64,000 nt of DNA from NCBI GenBank assembly GCA_040902225.1, contig JBBDXT010000007.1, positions 62,001-126,000 on the forward strand. The letters run 5' to 3'. The position numbers and the translations under genes are program-made. The notes beneath the pieces were generated by a model. The model worked only from the letters and a program-made list of their open reading frames with translations, was not told where the DNA came from and did no database searches. Positions 43,251 through 51,408 of this stretch are shown piece by piece. The first letter of the stretch is position 1. The number at the start of each line of letters is the position of its first letter. The stretch comes from Chloroflexota bacterium. GTDB lineage: Bacteria > Chloroflexota > Limnocylindria > QHBO01.

Positions 43251-44848
43251 AGCTCCGTGGCAACCATGTCGACGAGCTGATCAGCGCGTCGCTGTCCGGC
43301 GACCTGACCGATGCGGAGCGGGTCGAGCTGGAGTCGCACCTCGCTCGTTGCGAAACGTGCCGCAACACCCTCGCCGCCTTCACCGCGGAGCGCCGCATCC
43401 TGTCGGGGCTGCCGGTGGTGGACCCGCCGCGCGACCTCTCGGCGCGGGTTCGCACCGGGATAGAATCGGGCCGCTTGGGCCCCTGGTGGCGCCGGCCGGG
43501 CGGCCTGGTTGCCATCGGCGCCTCGCTGGCAACGGTGGCTGCGGCGATCCTGGCGGTCGTCGTCTTCAACAACCTCGATCTCGGGCCGGTCGGGCAGGCG
43601 AGCGGATCGCCGCGCCCATCTGTGTCGGCCGCCCCCTCCAGCAGTGCCGTCGCGTCCGTCGCCCCCAGCGTCGAGCCCCTCGCTCCTCCAACGTTCCTGG
43701 GACCGGGCGAGCTCGGGTACCTGTCCCTCACCGGCGCCCCCTTGGAAGCATTGCGCCTGTCGTTCATCAACGACGCGACGGGCGCCTCGGTGGACGCCGG
43801 CTCCGTGTCCGGCCCGCCGATCGCCGCTTCCCTCTCGCCAAACGGAGATTGGCTCGCGTACATCACCCAGAAGGGCGAGACCGGGGCCAACGAGGTCTGG
43901 GCCCTCCACCTCACCGCCGGCGCGGTCAAGCACCTGGGCTGCTCGTCGGCGGCGCCTTTCACCAATCGGCTCACCTGGTCACCCGACAGCCGGTACCTGG
44001 CCTACACCTTGGTCGGTGTTGATCTCGGTCCGGATGCTGGCTGCCAGGCCCCGAGCGACGGCGCCGACGCATGGCTATTCGATTCCGTCAATGGCCGCAT
44101 CGAGCGCGTCACGGCGACCGGCGACGCGTACGTCTCGGACTTTGCACCGGCAGCGGTCAACGAGGGCGAATTCTCACTGTGGCTGAGCCATGCCGCGTCC
44201 CAACCCTGGAGTGAAGCCAGATCAGCGATGGACGACGGCTTGTTGCCTGGCGAAGAGCGTATCAACGGCGTGCTTCTACCCGATCTGGCGCCCGACGGCA
44301 GCCGGGCGATCTTCTGGAACGGGACGATGACATTCAACGGCGGATCATGGCACTTCTCGGTGGGCGGAATGCCGCAGCTCTCCGGGGATTTCCGGTCCGC
44401 AGGCCCCGCCTCTCAGTGGGTCGGCACGGCGCTCTTCTCCGACCTCGCTCCAGTTGGCGGCGAGGCGTTCGTGTCGGGCGACTTCGCGTGGGCCCCGGAC
44501 AGTGACCTGTTCGCCTTCTGGGACGGTGCCTGGACGGGCGCACCGCAGGGCCCAGACGGGACCTATCCGAACCAGCAGGACGTATACGTCAGTCGGGTGA
44601 GCGGCGGCCTGCTGAGCAGTGCCTCGGCGCTCGCCCTCGTCCGACCATCCGATGCGTACCTTGTCGCCATCGCGTTTTCCCCTGATGGAAGCTCCGTGGC
44701 GGTGACCCTCGGCCTCCCGTCCGCGGGCATCGGGGATCCGCCATCCGCCTTCCTGCAGATCGTGCCGCTGGACGGGGGGTCGCCGCAGGCTATCGGCGGA
44801 GGCACGGAGGCGCCACCCTGGAACGGTCCGGCGGTCTACGGCCACTGA
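43247..44848 (+). CDS. Zinc-finger anti-sigma factor with extracytoplasmic beta-propeller
   Basis: 533 residues. N-terminal ZAS anti-sigma domain with H-x3-C-x2-C (HLARCETCRNTL), one membrane span (LVAIGASLATVAAAILAVVVF, about 87-107), and a Ser/Pro/Ala linker. A large outside domain of WD40/TolB-like repeats follows, marked by ASLSPNGDWLAYI, LTWSPDSRYLAYT, DLAPDGSRAIFW, FAWAPDSDLFAFW and IAFSPDGSSVAVT. The propeller probably senses an envelope or extracellular state and releases the sigma factor. An anti-sigma factor with a full propeller is uncommon. Confidence 0.88.
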   Translation: MKLRGNHVDELISASLSGDLTDAERVELESHLARCETCRNTLAAFTAERRILSGLPVVDPPRDLSARVRTGIESGRLGPWWRRPGGLVAIGASLATVAAAILAVVVFNNLDLGPVGQASGSPRPSVSAAPSSSAVASVAPSVEPLAPPTFLGPGELGYLSLTGAPLEALRLSFINDATGASVDAGSVSGPPIAASLSPNGDWLAYITQKGETGANEVWALHLTAGAVKHLGCSSAAPFTNRLTWSPDSRYLAYTLVGVDLGPDAGCQAPSDGADAWLFDSVNGRIERVTATGDAYVSDFAPAAVNEGEFSLWLSHAASQPWSEARSAMDDGLLPGEERINGVLLPDLAPDGSRAIFWNGTMTFNGGSWHFSVGGMPQLSGDFRSAGPASQWVGTALFSDLAPVGGEAFVSGDFAWAPDSDLFAFWDGAWTGAPQGPDGTYPNQQDVYVSRVSGGLLSSASALALVRPSDAYLVAIAFSPDGSSVAVTLGLPSAGIGDPPSAFLQIVPLDGGSPQAIGGGTEAPPWNGPAVYGH

Positions 44849-45454
<606 letters not shown>

Positions 45455-45483
45455 GCCCCTGCTCGTGGCTATACTGTCGCGAA

Positions 45484-45519
45484 CCCTTTAAGGACGGTCC
45501 TGTGAGGCCGCCAAGGAGA
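45484..45519 (+). promoter_or_regulatory. PyrR-binding RNA element ahead of pyrB
   Basis: The leader reads CCCTTTAAGGACGGTCC then TGTGAGGCCGCCAAGGAGA. This has the conserved PyrR-recognised features: GTCC-x-GxGAGGC in the loop and a CCTT/AAGG base stem. The Shine-Dalgarno AAGGAG lies inside the element. PyrR bound with UMP would therefore hide it, the translational mode known in mycobacteria. Confidence 0.82.
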
Positions 45520-45526
45520 CCTGAGA

Positions 45527-46531
45527 TTGCGCGACTCTACCGGAACACCGCCACGCCATCGGCCTGAAGCCGGTGGCGTTGTTGTGTCATGGCCGGGCGC
45601 CGATGCCCAGGCGGCTGGCGTCTGGCCGCACCGCCACCTCCTCGACGTGGATCAGCTCACCCTCGCAGAGCTCGAGCAATGCCTTGACGTGGCGGTCGAG
45701 ATGCGCGAACGGCGGACGCGCCGTGAAGCGCTGGACCTTCTCCGTGGCGAGGTCGTTGGGTTGGCCTTCCATGAGCCGTCGACGCGAACCCGCGTCAGCT
45801 TCGAGCTGGCGGCCAAGGCGCTCGGCGCGGAGGTGGTCGACCTCCGGATTGAGGCCAGCAGCGTCAGCAAGGGCGAGTCGCTGGTGGACACCCTGCGCAC
45901 ACTCGAGCAGACCGGCGTGTCCACGATCGTCCTGCGCCATCCGATGAGCGGAGCCCCGTATCTTGCCGCCCGCAGCTGCGGGGCGCGGATCGTGAATGCC
46001 GGCGACGGGACGCACGCCCATCCGACCCAGGCGCTGGTCGATGCCCTGACCCTGCGCGAGGCGCTCGGCCCGCTGGAGGGGAAGAAGATCGCGATCGTCG
46101 GAGACATCGGGCATTCGCGGGTGGCGCGCTCGAACATGCACTCGCTCACGGCGCTCGGCGCATCGGTCTGGCTGGCCGGACCTCGAGCGTGGGTAGCCGG
46201 CTTCGCGGGGTGGCCTGGCGTCACTGTCGCGGATCGGCTGGAAGACGCGTTGGTCGATGCCGACGCGGTGATGGCGCTCCGCATCCAGCTCGAACGCGAG
46301 GCTGGGGACGGGGCGGTCGCCTCGCTGCGGGAGTACACCGCCGAGTGGGGACTCGATGAGGCGCGCATGAGCCGCGCCCGTCCCGGTGCTCCCCTCCTCC
46401 ATCCAGGCCCCACCAACGAGGGCGTGGAGATCACCGCCGAGCTGGCCGCGAGCAAGCGGAGCCTGATCGGGACGCAGGTGGCGAACGGCGTGCCGATCCG
46501 CATGGCGGTCCTGTCGCTCCTCGCCCGATGA
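45527..46531 (+). CDS. pyrB: Aspartate carbamoyltransferase catalytic chain
   Basis: Second step of pyrimidine synthesis. Carbamoyl-phosphate motif HEPSTRTRVSFE, then RHPMSGAPYLAA, DGTHAHPTQALVDALT and LLHPGPTNEGVEI are all present. Start is uncertain: TTG 45527 has AAGGAG eight bases upstream (within the PyrR element) but adds a low-complexity 34-residue leader before HRHLLDVDQL; GTG 45584 is the alternative. Overlaps pyrC by ATGA at 46528. No PyrI regulatory chain is seen nearby. Confidence 0.93.
   Translation: MRDSTGTPPRHRPEAGGVVVSWPGADAQAAGVWPHRHLLDVDQLTLAELEQCLDVAVEMRERRTRREALDLLRGEVVGLAFHEPSTRTRVSFELAAKALGAEVVDLRIEASSVSKGESLVDTLRTLEQTGVSTIVLRHPMSGAPYLAARSCGARIVNAGDGTHAHPTQALVDALTLREALGPLEGKKIAIVGDIGHSRVARSNMHSLTALGASVWLAGPRAWVAGFAGWPGVTVADRLEDALVDADAVMALRIQLEREAGDGAVASLREYTAEWGLDEARMSRARPGAPLLHPGPTNEGVEITAELAASKRSLIGTQVANGVPIRMAVLSLLAR
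45549..45578 (+). promoter_or_regulatory. Possible attenuator hairpin in the pyrB 5' region
   Basis: CGCCAC/GTGGCG outer stem and CGGC/GCCG inner stem with a five-base bulge, followed by TTGTTGTGT. Could act as a weak terminator in a Bacillus-like attenuation scheme, or be incidental inside the pyrB frame. Confidence 0.3.
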
Positions 46532-48159
46532 GCATATTCGGGTCGATCAGCGACCCAGCCGCGACGTTCCTGCTGACGGGGGCGCGGGTCGTCGATCCGT
46601 CCGCCGGCGAGGATCGTGTGCGCGACCTCGCCGTGGTCGACGGTCTGCTGGCCGATCCGGCGGCGCTTCCCGCCGACGCGCCGCGCATCGATGCGAGTGG
46701 CTTCGTGGCGACGCCCGGACTGTGCGACCTGCACACCCACCTTCGCGAGCCGGGCCTCGAGCGCGCGGAGACGATCGCGAGCGGCACGCGGGCCGCGGCC
46801 CGGGGGGGCTTCACGACCGTCTGCGCCATGCCGAACACCGATCCTCCGCCGGACGATAGCGAGAGCGTCCGGTGGATCCTCGACCGTGCTGGCGGCGCAG
46901 CATCTCGCGTGCGCGTCGTCGCCGCGGCCACGCAAGGGCGCGGTGGCGAGCAGCCGACAAACGTGGTGGAGCTGGCCGCGAGCGGGATCGTCGGCGTGAG
47001 CGACGATGGGGCCGCCATTGGTTCCGGGGCCGTGGCCCGGGAACTACTCGCCGGACTCGCATCGCTTGGCCTGCCGCTCATCGAGCATGCGGAGGACGCC
47101 CGCACGGCCCAGGGGTCAGTCATGCGCGCCGGTCCCACAGCCACCCGCCTCGGCCTCGCCGGCTGGCCCGAGAGTGCTGAGCTGTCGATGGTTGAGCGCG
47201 ACATCGCCCTTGCAGAGGAGACCGGCGCCTGGGTCCATTTCACTCATCTGTCCACAGCGGGTGCCCTGGAGGCAATCCGCCGAGCCAAGCGACGGGGAAT
47301 TCGGGTGACCTGCGACGTCACCCCGCATCACCTCGCGCTCACCGATGACTGGGTTGCTGGTTGGCGTGGCTTTGCATGGGAGGAGCCCGGTGGCGTGGCC
47401 GCCGATCCCTTCGGGGCGCCCCTGGATGCGGCGCTCGCCTACGACCCTGCCTGCCGGGTCAATCCCCCACTCGCGTCACGCGGCGACGCGATGGCGCTGC
47501 TGGCCGGGGTGGCCGACGGCACGATCGACGCCATCGCCACCGATCACGCGCCGCATCCGCGCGAGCGGAAGGGGGTCGAGTTCGGCGCCGCAGCGCCGGG
47601 GATGATCGGCCTCGAGACAGCCCTCTCGCTGGGGCTGGCGGCTGTGGAATCGGGCAGCCTGGAGCTGGTACGCCTGATCGAGGCGCTGAGCACGAAGCCC
47701 GCTTCGCTCATCGGCGAGACTCGCTCGCTGGCCGCAGGATCGGTCGCCGATCTGGTGGTCTTCGATGCGGGCGCCCGTTGGCGGCTCGGGGCGTCCGGCC
47801 TGGCGTCGACCTCATCGAATACGCCGCTGTTGGGAATGGAGCTGCCCGGCGTTGTGCGGATGACCGTGGCGGGCGGGCGAATCACCTATCGCGACGGACT
47901 CGACGCCCGTCGGCTGAGCCCCGGATGTGGGACCATGCGCACCGCCCACCCCGCAGCGAGCGATGGATGTCGATCCGCACGAACGAGGAACTCGATCCGA
48001 ATGAGGGACCAGGCTTCGGGTGCTTCGTCTGGCAGGCGATCCTGTTCGCCGGCATCCTCTTCCTCATCCCTGTCGGCCTGTTCAGCCTCAACTGGCCGAT
48101 CTGGGTGCTGGTGGTGCTTCTCTTCATCGACATGGTCCTGCTCTTCTTCGTCAGCATGA
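46528..48159 (+). CDS. pyrC: Dihydroorotase, with probable 3' frameshift
   Basis: Type I dihydroorotase. Zinc ligands in DLHTHLREPGLE, His residues in IEHAED and HFTHLSTAGA, and IDAIATDHAPHPREKGV-type motif with the catalytic Asp. The fold ends near TVAGGRITYRDG (about residue 455). As read, the frame continues about 85 Ser/Arg-rich residues across the next gene, which is not credible. Removing one C of the CCC at 47906-47908 gives RDGLDAVG and a stop at 47917, before the following start. Treat 46528-47917 as the likely real extent. Confidence 0.88.
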   Translation: MSIFGSISDPAATFLLTGARVVDPSAGEDRVRDLAVVDGLLADPAALPADAPRIDASGFVATPGLCDLHTHLREPGLERAETIASGTRAAARGGFTTVCAMPNTDPPPDDSESVRWILDRAGGAASRVRVVAAATQGRGGEQPTNVVELAASGIVGVSDDGAAIGSGAVARELLAGLASLGLPLIEHAEDARTAQGSVMRAGPTATRLGLAGWPESAELSMVERDIALAEETGAWVHFTHLSTAGALEAIRRAKRRGIRVTCDVTPHHLALTDDWVAGWRGFAWEEPGGVAADPFGAPLDAALAYDPACRVNPPLASRGDAMALLAGVADGTIDAIATDHAPHPRERKGVEFGAAAPGMIGLETALSLGLAAVESGSLELVRLIEALSTKPASLIGETRSLAAGSVADLVVFDAGARWRLGASGLASTSSNTPLLGMELPGVVRMTVAGGRITYRDGLDARRLSPGCGTMRTAHPAASDGCRSARTRNSIRMRDQASGASSGRRSCSPASSSSSLSACSASTGRSGCWWCFSSSTWSCSSSSA

Positions 48160-48311
48160 CCAGCGTCTTCCTGCTGCGCGTCTTCTTTGCCGACCGTCGC
48201 CGCGGTCGTGGCCGGACCGTCGGTGCCACGAGTCCGCCGCGCGTCATCAACACCGAGTCGCCGCCTCCGTCCAAGCCGGACGAGCCGACCAACGAAGGCG
48301 AGGCGGAGTAG
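47967..48311 (+). CDS. Small two-span membrane protein in the pyr operon
   Basis: 114 residues from ATG 47967. A short hydrophilic start (RTNEELDPNEGPGFGCF), two hydrophobic spans (ILFAGILFLIPVGLFSL and VLVVLLFIDMVLLFFVSMTSVFLL), then a basic, Pro/Ser-rich cytoplasmic tail. No family recognised. It overlaps the out-of-register tail of pyrC and abuts the next gene. Confidence 0.7.
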   Translation: MSIRTNEELDPNEGPGFGCFVWQAILFAGILFLIPVGLFSLNWPIWVLVVLLFIDMVLLFFVSMTSVFLLRVFFADRRRGRGRTVGATSPPRVINTESPPPSKPDEPTNEGEAE

Positions 48312-48638
48312 ATGCCCCTGATGGTCACCTTCTTCAACGTCCGCAAGGGACGCGACGCGATCTTCAAGCGAGGGATGCGCCACTTCTTCCCGAAGACGGT
48401 GAAGCGCTACGAGGCCCAGTACGGCATCCGCTTCATCGGCTGGTTCAACGTTACCGAGGGATCGGAATGGAACAACGTCCTGATCCTCGACCTGCCGACC
48501 TATGCCGTGCTTGACAGCCTGTACGCCGATCCCGCCGCACGCGGCCTGGGCCACCGCGTGGCCGAGTCGATCTTCGACAAGAAGCACATCATCTTCCTGC
48601 GCGAGCGGATGGGCCCCGACCTGGTCTACAAGCCGTGA
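48312..48638 (+). CDS. Uncharacterised ferredoxin-like-fold protein
   Basis: 108 residues, soluble, directly after the membrane protein stop. Pattern MVTFFNVRKGRDAIFKRGMRHFFPKTVKRYEAQYGIRFIGWFNV...VLILDLPTYAVLDSLYAD suggests a dimeric alpha/beta (EthD/NIPSNAP-like) fold. Function unknown. Its stop overlaps the GTG of the next gene (GTGA), indicating coupling. Confidence 0.72.
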   Translation: MPLMVTFFNVRKGRDAIFKRGMRHFFPKTVKRYEAQYGIRFIGWFNVTEGSEWNNVLILDLPTYAVLDSLYADPAARGLGHRVAESIFDKKHIIFLRERMGPDLVYKP

Positions 48639-49456
48639 GCGCGCCGCGCATCTCCGCGCTCCGCGAGCTGGCCGGCGAGGCGGAGCTCGAAAAGCGTGAC
48701 TTCGTGTACGAGGCCACCGAGCAGCTGCGTCGCTTTCTCGAGGCGAACCGCGAGCGCCTGCGCGAGATCGGTCCGATCAAGCTAGTCGACGACGAGCAGG
48801 ACTACCTTCTCTTCGACCCCGTTGACGAGGTGTGGACCACGCGGCTGACCTACCAGGACCCCGCCGACAGCGAGTGGTACGACGAGGAGCAGACGGTCGA
48901 TGCGGTGAGCGAGGTGGTGGAGCTCTACAACCTGGCCGACATCCTCTCCTGGTTCGTCGACGCCGCCCGCGATCCGACGAACCACCTGGTGCCCGCAGAC
49001 AAGCTCGCGGCGCACGAAGCAGTCGCCGAGGAGCCGCACGACGAGGACTGGCAGGCGGGGCTGCCCTCCACCCAGCAGGAGACGATCGCGGCCCAGCGAC
49101 TGTGGCAGCTGGCCGACGCGTATCGGACCCAGATCGGCGACCAGCAGAAGCAGGTCCTGCGCGAATTCTCTGCCAACGCCGAGGAGGTGCTGGCGCGGAC
49201 CGGCGACCTGGTCCTCCTCGACGAGGAGAGCGACACCCTGGTCCTGCGCTCGGACGGCCGCTTCGAGACCAGCCTCGACCTGTCCGACATGCCGAACGGG
49301 ACCGCGCTCACCGAGGAGCCGCACCGCGTGGGCCTGACCGTCACCGACGCCCGCACGGTCGCCGACGTGTACGACCCGACCGATGTCCTGCAATGGGTCA
49401 CCGATGCCCTCGCCGAACGCTACCCGGCGGTCGACTTCACCGCCGTCTACGAATAG
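48635..49456 (+). CDS. Uncharacterised acidic protein with an internal duplication
   Basis: 273 residues, no membrane segment, very acidic. Two halves look homologous. IKLVDDEQDYLLF...TRLTY...YNLADILSWFVDAARDP (about 48-112) aligns with LVLLDEESDTLVL...TSLDL...YDPTDVLQWVTDALAERYP (about 196-268), joined by a Gln-rich helical linker. I know of no named family. It sits between pyrC and pyrE and is coupled to the preceding gene. Confidence 0.72.
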   Translation: MSAPRISALRELAGEAELEKRDFVYEATEQLRRFLEANRERLREIGPIKLVDDEQDYLLFDPVDEVWTTRLTYQDPADSEWYDEEQTVDAVSEVVELYNLADILSWFVDAARDPTNHLVPADKLAAHEAVAEEPHDEDWQAGLPSTQQETIAAQRLWQLADAYRTQIGDQQKQVLREFSANAEEVLARTGDLVLLDEESDTLVLRSDGRFETSLDLSDMPNGTALTEEPHRVGLTVTDARTVADVYDPTDVLQWVTDALAERYPAVDFTAVYE

Positions 49457-49460
49457 CCCG

Positions 49461-50111
49461 ATGGAGCCACCGCCGGTCGCCACCCGCTCGCCAGGGCTTC
49501 CGCAGGGCGAAGCGCTGACCAGTGCCGGCGTCGAGGTGCTGTTCGATGCAGCCGGTGCCCTGCGCCATGGGCACTTTCTGCTCAAGAGCGGGCGTCACTC
49601 CGACCGCTACCTCGAGAAGTTCGCCGTGCTGCAGTACCCCGCACTGGCGGTCGAGATCGGTCGGCGGCTGGCCGCCTCCCTGATCGATCGCGAACCGACC
49701 CTCGTGGTCGGACCCACCACCGGCGGCGCGCTGCTGGCCGCCGAAACGGCTCGTCAGCTGGAGGCCGCGCTGGGCCGGACCGTCCGGGGTGTGTTCGCGG
49801 AGCCGATGGAGCGGGGCGCCCGCGCGCTGCGCCGGGGCTGGCCCGTCACCGAAGCCGATCGCGTCGTCCTCGTCGACGACATCCTGACCACCGGCGCATC
49901 GCTGGCCGAGACGGTCCGCGCGGTCCGCACCGCCGGCGCGACGCCCCTGGTGGCAAGCGTGATCGTCGACCGCTCCACCGGTCCGGTCGAGATCGGCTGC
50001 CCGATCCTGTCGCTGGGCAGGATCGAGATCTCATCCTGGACGGCCGATGAATGCCCGGCCTGCGAGCGCGGCGAGCCGATCGTCAAGCCGGGCAGCAGCG
50101 CCGTCAGCTGA
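49461..50111 (+). CDS. pyrE: Orotate phosphoribosyltransferase
   Basis: 216 residues. PRPP loop RVVLVDDILTTGAS, with LLKSGRHSDRYLEKFAVLQYP and VVGPTTGGALLAAETAR. Converts orotate and PRPP to OMP. ATG 49461 follows the previous stop by five bases. The end carries a CPACERGEPI cysteine pair common in this subfamily. Converges with nnrE, overlapping by eight bases. Confidence 0.94.
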   Translation: MEPPPVATRSPGLPQGEALTSAGVEVLFDAAGALRHGHFLLKSGRHSDRYLEKFAVLQYPALAVEIGRRLAASLIDREPTLVVGPTTGGALLAAETARQLEAALGRTVRGVFAEPMERGARALRRGWPVTEADRVVLVDDILTTGASLAETVRAVRTAGATPLVASVIVDRSTGPVEIGCPILSLGRIEISSWTADECPACERGEPIVKPGSSAVS

Positions 50112-50958
50112 CGGCGGGCTCCTGCCAGTTGACCTGCGTCATTCGCGCCGGCGGAAATTCGCCGTCCGGCGGGACGATTCCCTCCTCTGCCTCCACAGGG
50201 ATGCCGATCGGCGCCACGAAGTAGCGTCCGGCCAGGCGCCGCGCCTCCGGGTCCAGCGCGAACCCGGCCTTCGCGCGGTGAAAGGTGACCGTCAGGTCGG
50301 CGACCACAACCGGATCCGAGCGGGTGCCATCGGTCAGGTCGATGCGGGTCGGCGTGTCGATGGCGACCACGCGACACGGCCGGCCGGCGGCCCGGGCGTG
50401 GGTCACGATCGCGTTGAGCAGGTCCACCGCGCTGGAGATGGGCTCCCGCAAGGGGCCGGCCGCGCCGCTGCCGAGCAGCGCGTCGATCAGCAGGCTCGCC
50501 GGTGAGAGGCGCGCCCGCAGCTGCAGCAACAGCTCCGGCGTGGGCGCGACGTAGAGTGCCAGCGAGCCGCTCGACGCCATCGCCTGCAGCACGGTCCAGT
50601 TGTGTGCGGCAGCGACGCCGCTGATGCGTGCCGGGTCGCCCACCAGCACCGCGGTCACCGCGCGCCCCGCCGAGGCCAGGCGTCGTGCGGCCACGAAGCC
50701 GTCGCCGCCGTTGTTGCCGGGGCCGCACATCACGACGGTGACCGGCGCCGGTGCAAGCGGCCCGCCCGGGCCGGTCACCGCATCGGTCATGGTGGCCAGC
50801 TCCGCCAGGGCCAGCTCGGTGACCGCCGAGCCGGCGCTCTCCATCAGGGCATCGGGTGACAGGCCAAGGCCCTGCGCCGCCTCATCGATGCGCGCCATCT
50901 CGTCGCCGCCGATGAGAACCGTCACCTCGCGCACCGGCCGTACGGCCGGATCGGTCAT
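50104..50958 (-). CDS. nnrE: NAD(P)H-hydrate epimerase (YjeF N-terminal domain)
   Basis: 284 residues, Rossmann-like YjeF_N fold without the ADP-dependent dehydratase domain. Motifs: CGPGNNGGDGFVAARRL, LLIDALLGSGAAGPL and AIDTPTRIDLTDG. It repairs damaged NADH/NADPH hydrates by interconverting the epimers. Translationally coupled (ATGA) to the cytochrome gene upstream, an unexpected partner. The dehydratase partner is not in this window. Confidence 0.9.
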   Translation of the reverse strand: MTDPAVRPVREVTVLIGGDEMARIDEAAQGLGLSPDALMESAGSAVTELALAELATMTDAVTGPGGPLAPAPVTVVMCGPGNNGGDGFVAARRLASAGRAVTAVLVGDPARISGVAAAHNWTVLQAMASSGSLALYVAPTPELLLQLRARLSPASLLIDALLGSGAAGPLREPISSAVDLLNAIVTHARAAGRPCRVVAIDTPTRIDLTDGTRSDPVVVADLTVTFHRAKAGFALDPEARRLAGRYFVAPIGIPVEAEEGIVPPDGEFPPARMTQVNWQEPAVS

Positions 50959-51404
50959 GGCAGGGTCTTCAGATACTCGACGACGGCGGCGATCTCCTCG
51001 GGGCTGAGCGTGTCACCGAAGACCGGCATGCCGCCGCGGTCGATCCCGGTCACGGCAGGATCGGTGCCGGCGATCCAGAGGTCGGCCCAGGCATCCGGAT
51101 GGTCGGTGCCCAGCTGCTGGAGGTTCTCGCTCACCGGACCGTCCTTCACGCCGTGCAGGCTGGGAAAGGTCCCCTGTCCGGCCAGGTCCGGGCCGTGACA
51201 GTTCTGGCAGCCCGCCGTCTGCATGATGGCCTGCGCGTTGAGACCCCCGGCCGATGGCTGCGGGCCGCCAATGATCGGCGGGTTCGAGCCGCTGAGATTC
51301 GTGGCGAAGAAGACCGCGCCGGCCAGGAACATGACCCCGGTCAGGCCCAAGGCCCAGCCCGGGATGCCTCGCGTCCGTGACTCGATCGGGGTGTGGACGG
51401 TCAT
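50955..51404 (-). CDS. Membrane-anchored monoheme c-type cytochrome
   Basis: 149 residues from ATG 51404. N-terminal anchor (WALGLTGVMFLAGAVFFATNL), Pro/Gly linker, then a class I cytochrome c domain with CQNCH heme site and a C-terminal MPVF methionine ligand followed by LSPEEIAAVVEYLKTL. Four bases after the oxidase-like gene and overlapping nnrE. By context it should pair with the oxidase-like protein. Confidence 0.92.
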   Translation of the reverse strand: MTVHTPIESRTRGIPGWALGLTGVMFLAGAVFFATNLSGSNPPIIGGPQPSAGGLNAQAIMQTAGCQNCHGPDLAGQGTFPSLHGVKDGPVSENLQQLGTDHPDAWADLWIAGTDPAVTGIDRGGMPVFGDTLSPEEIAAVVEYLKTLP

Positions 51405-51408
51405 CGGC

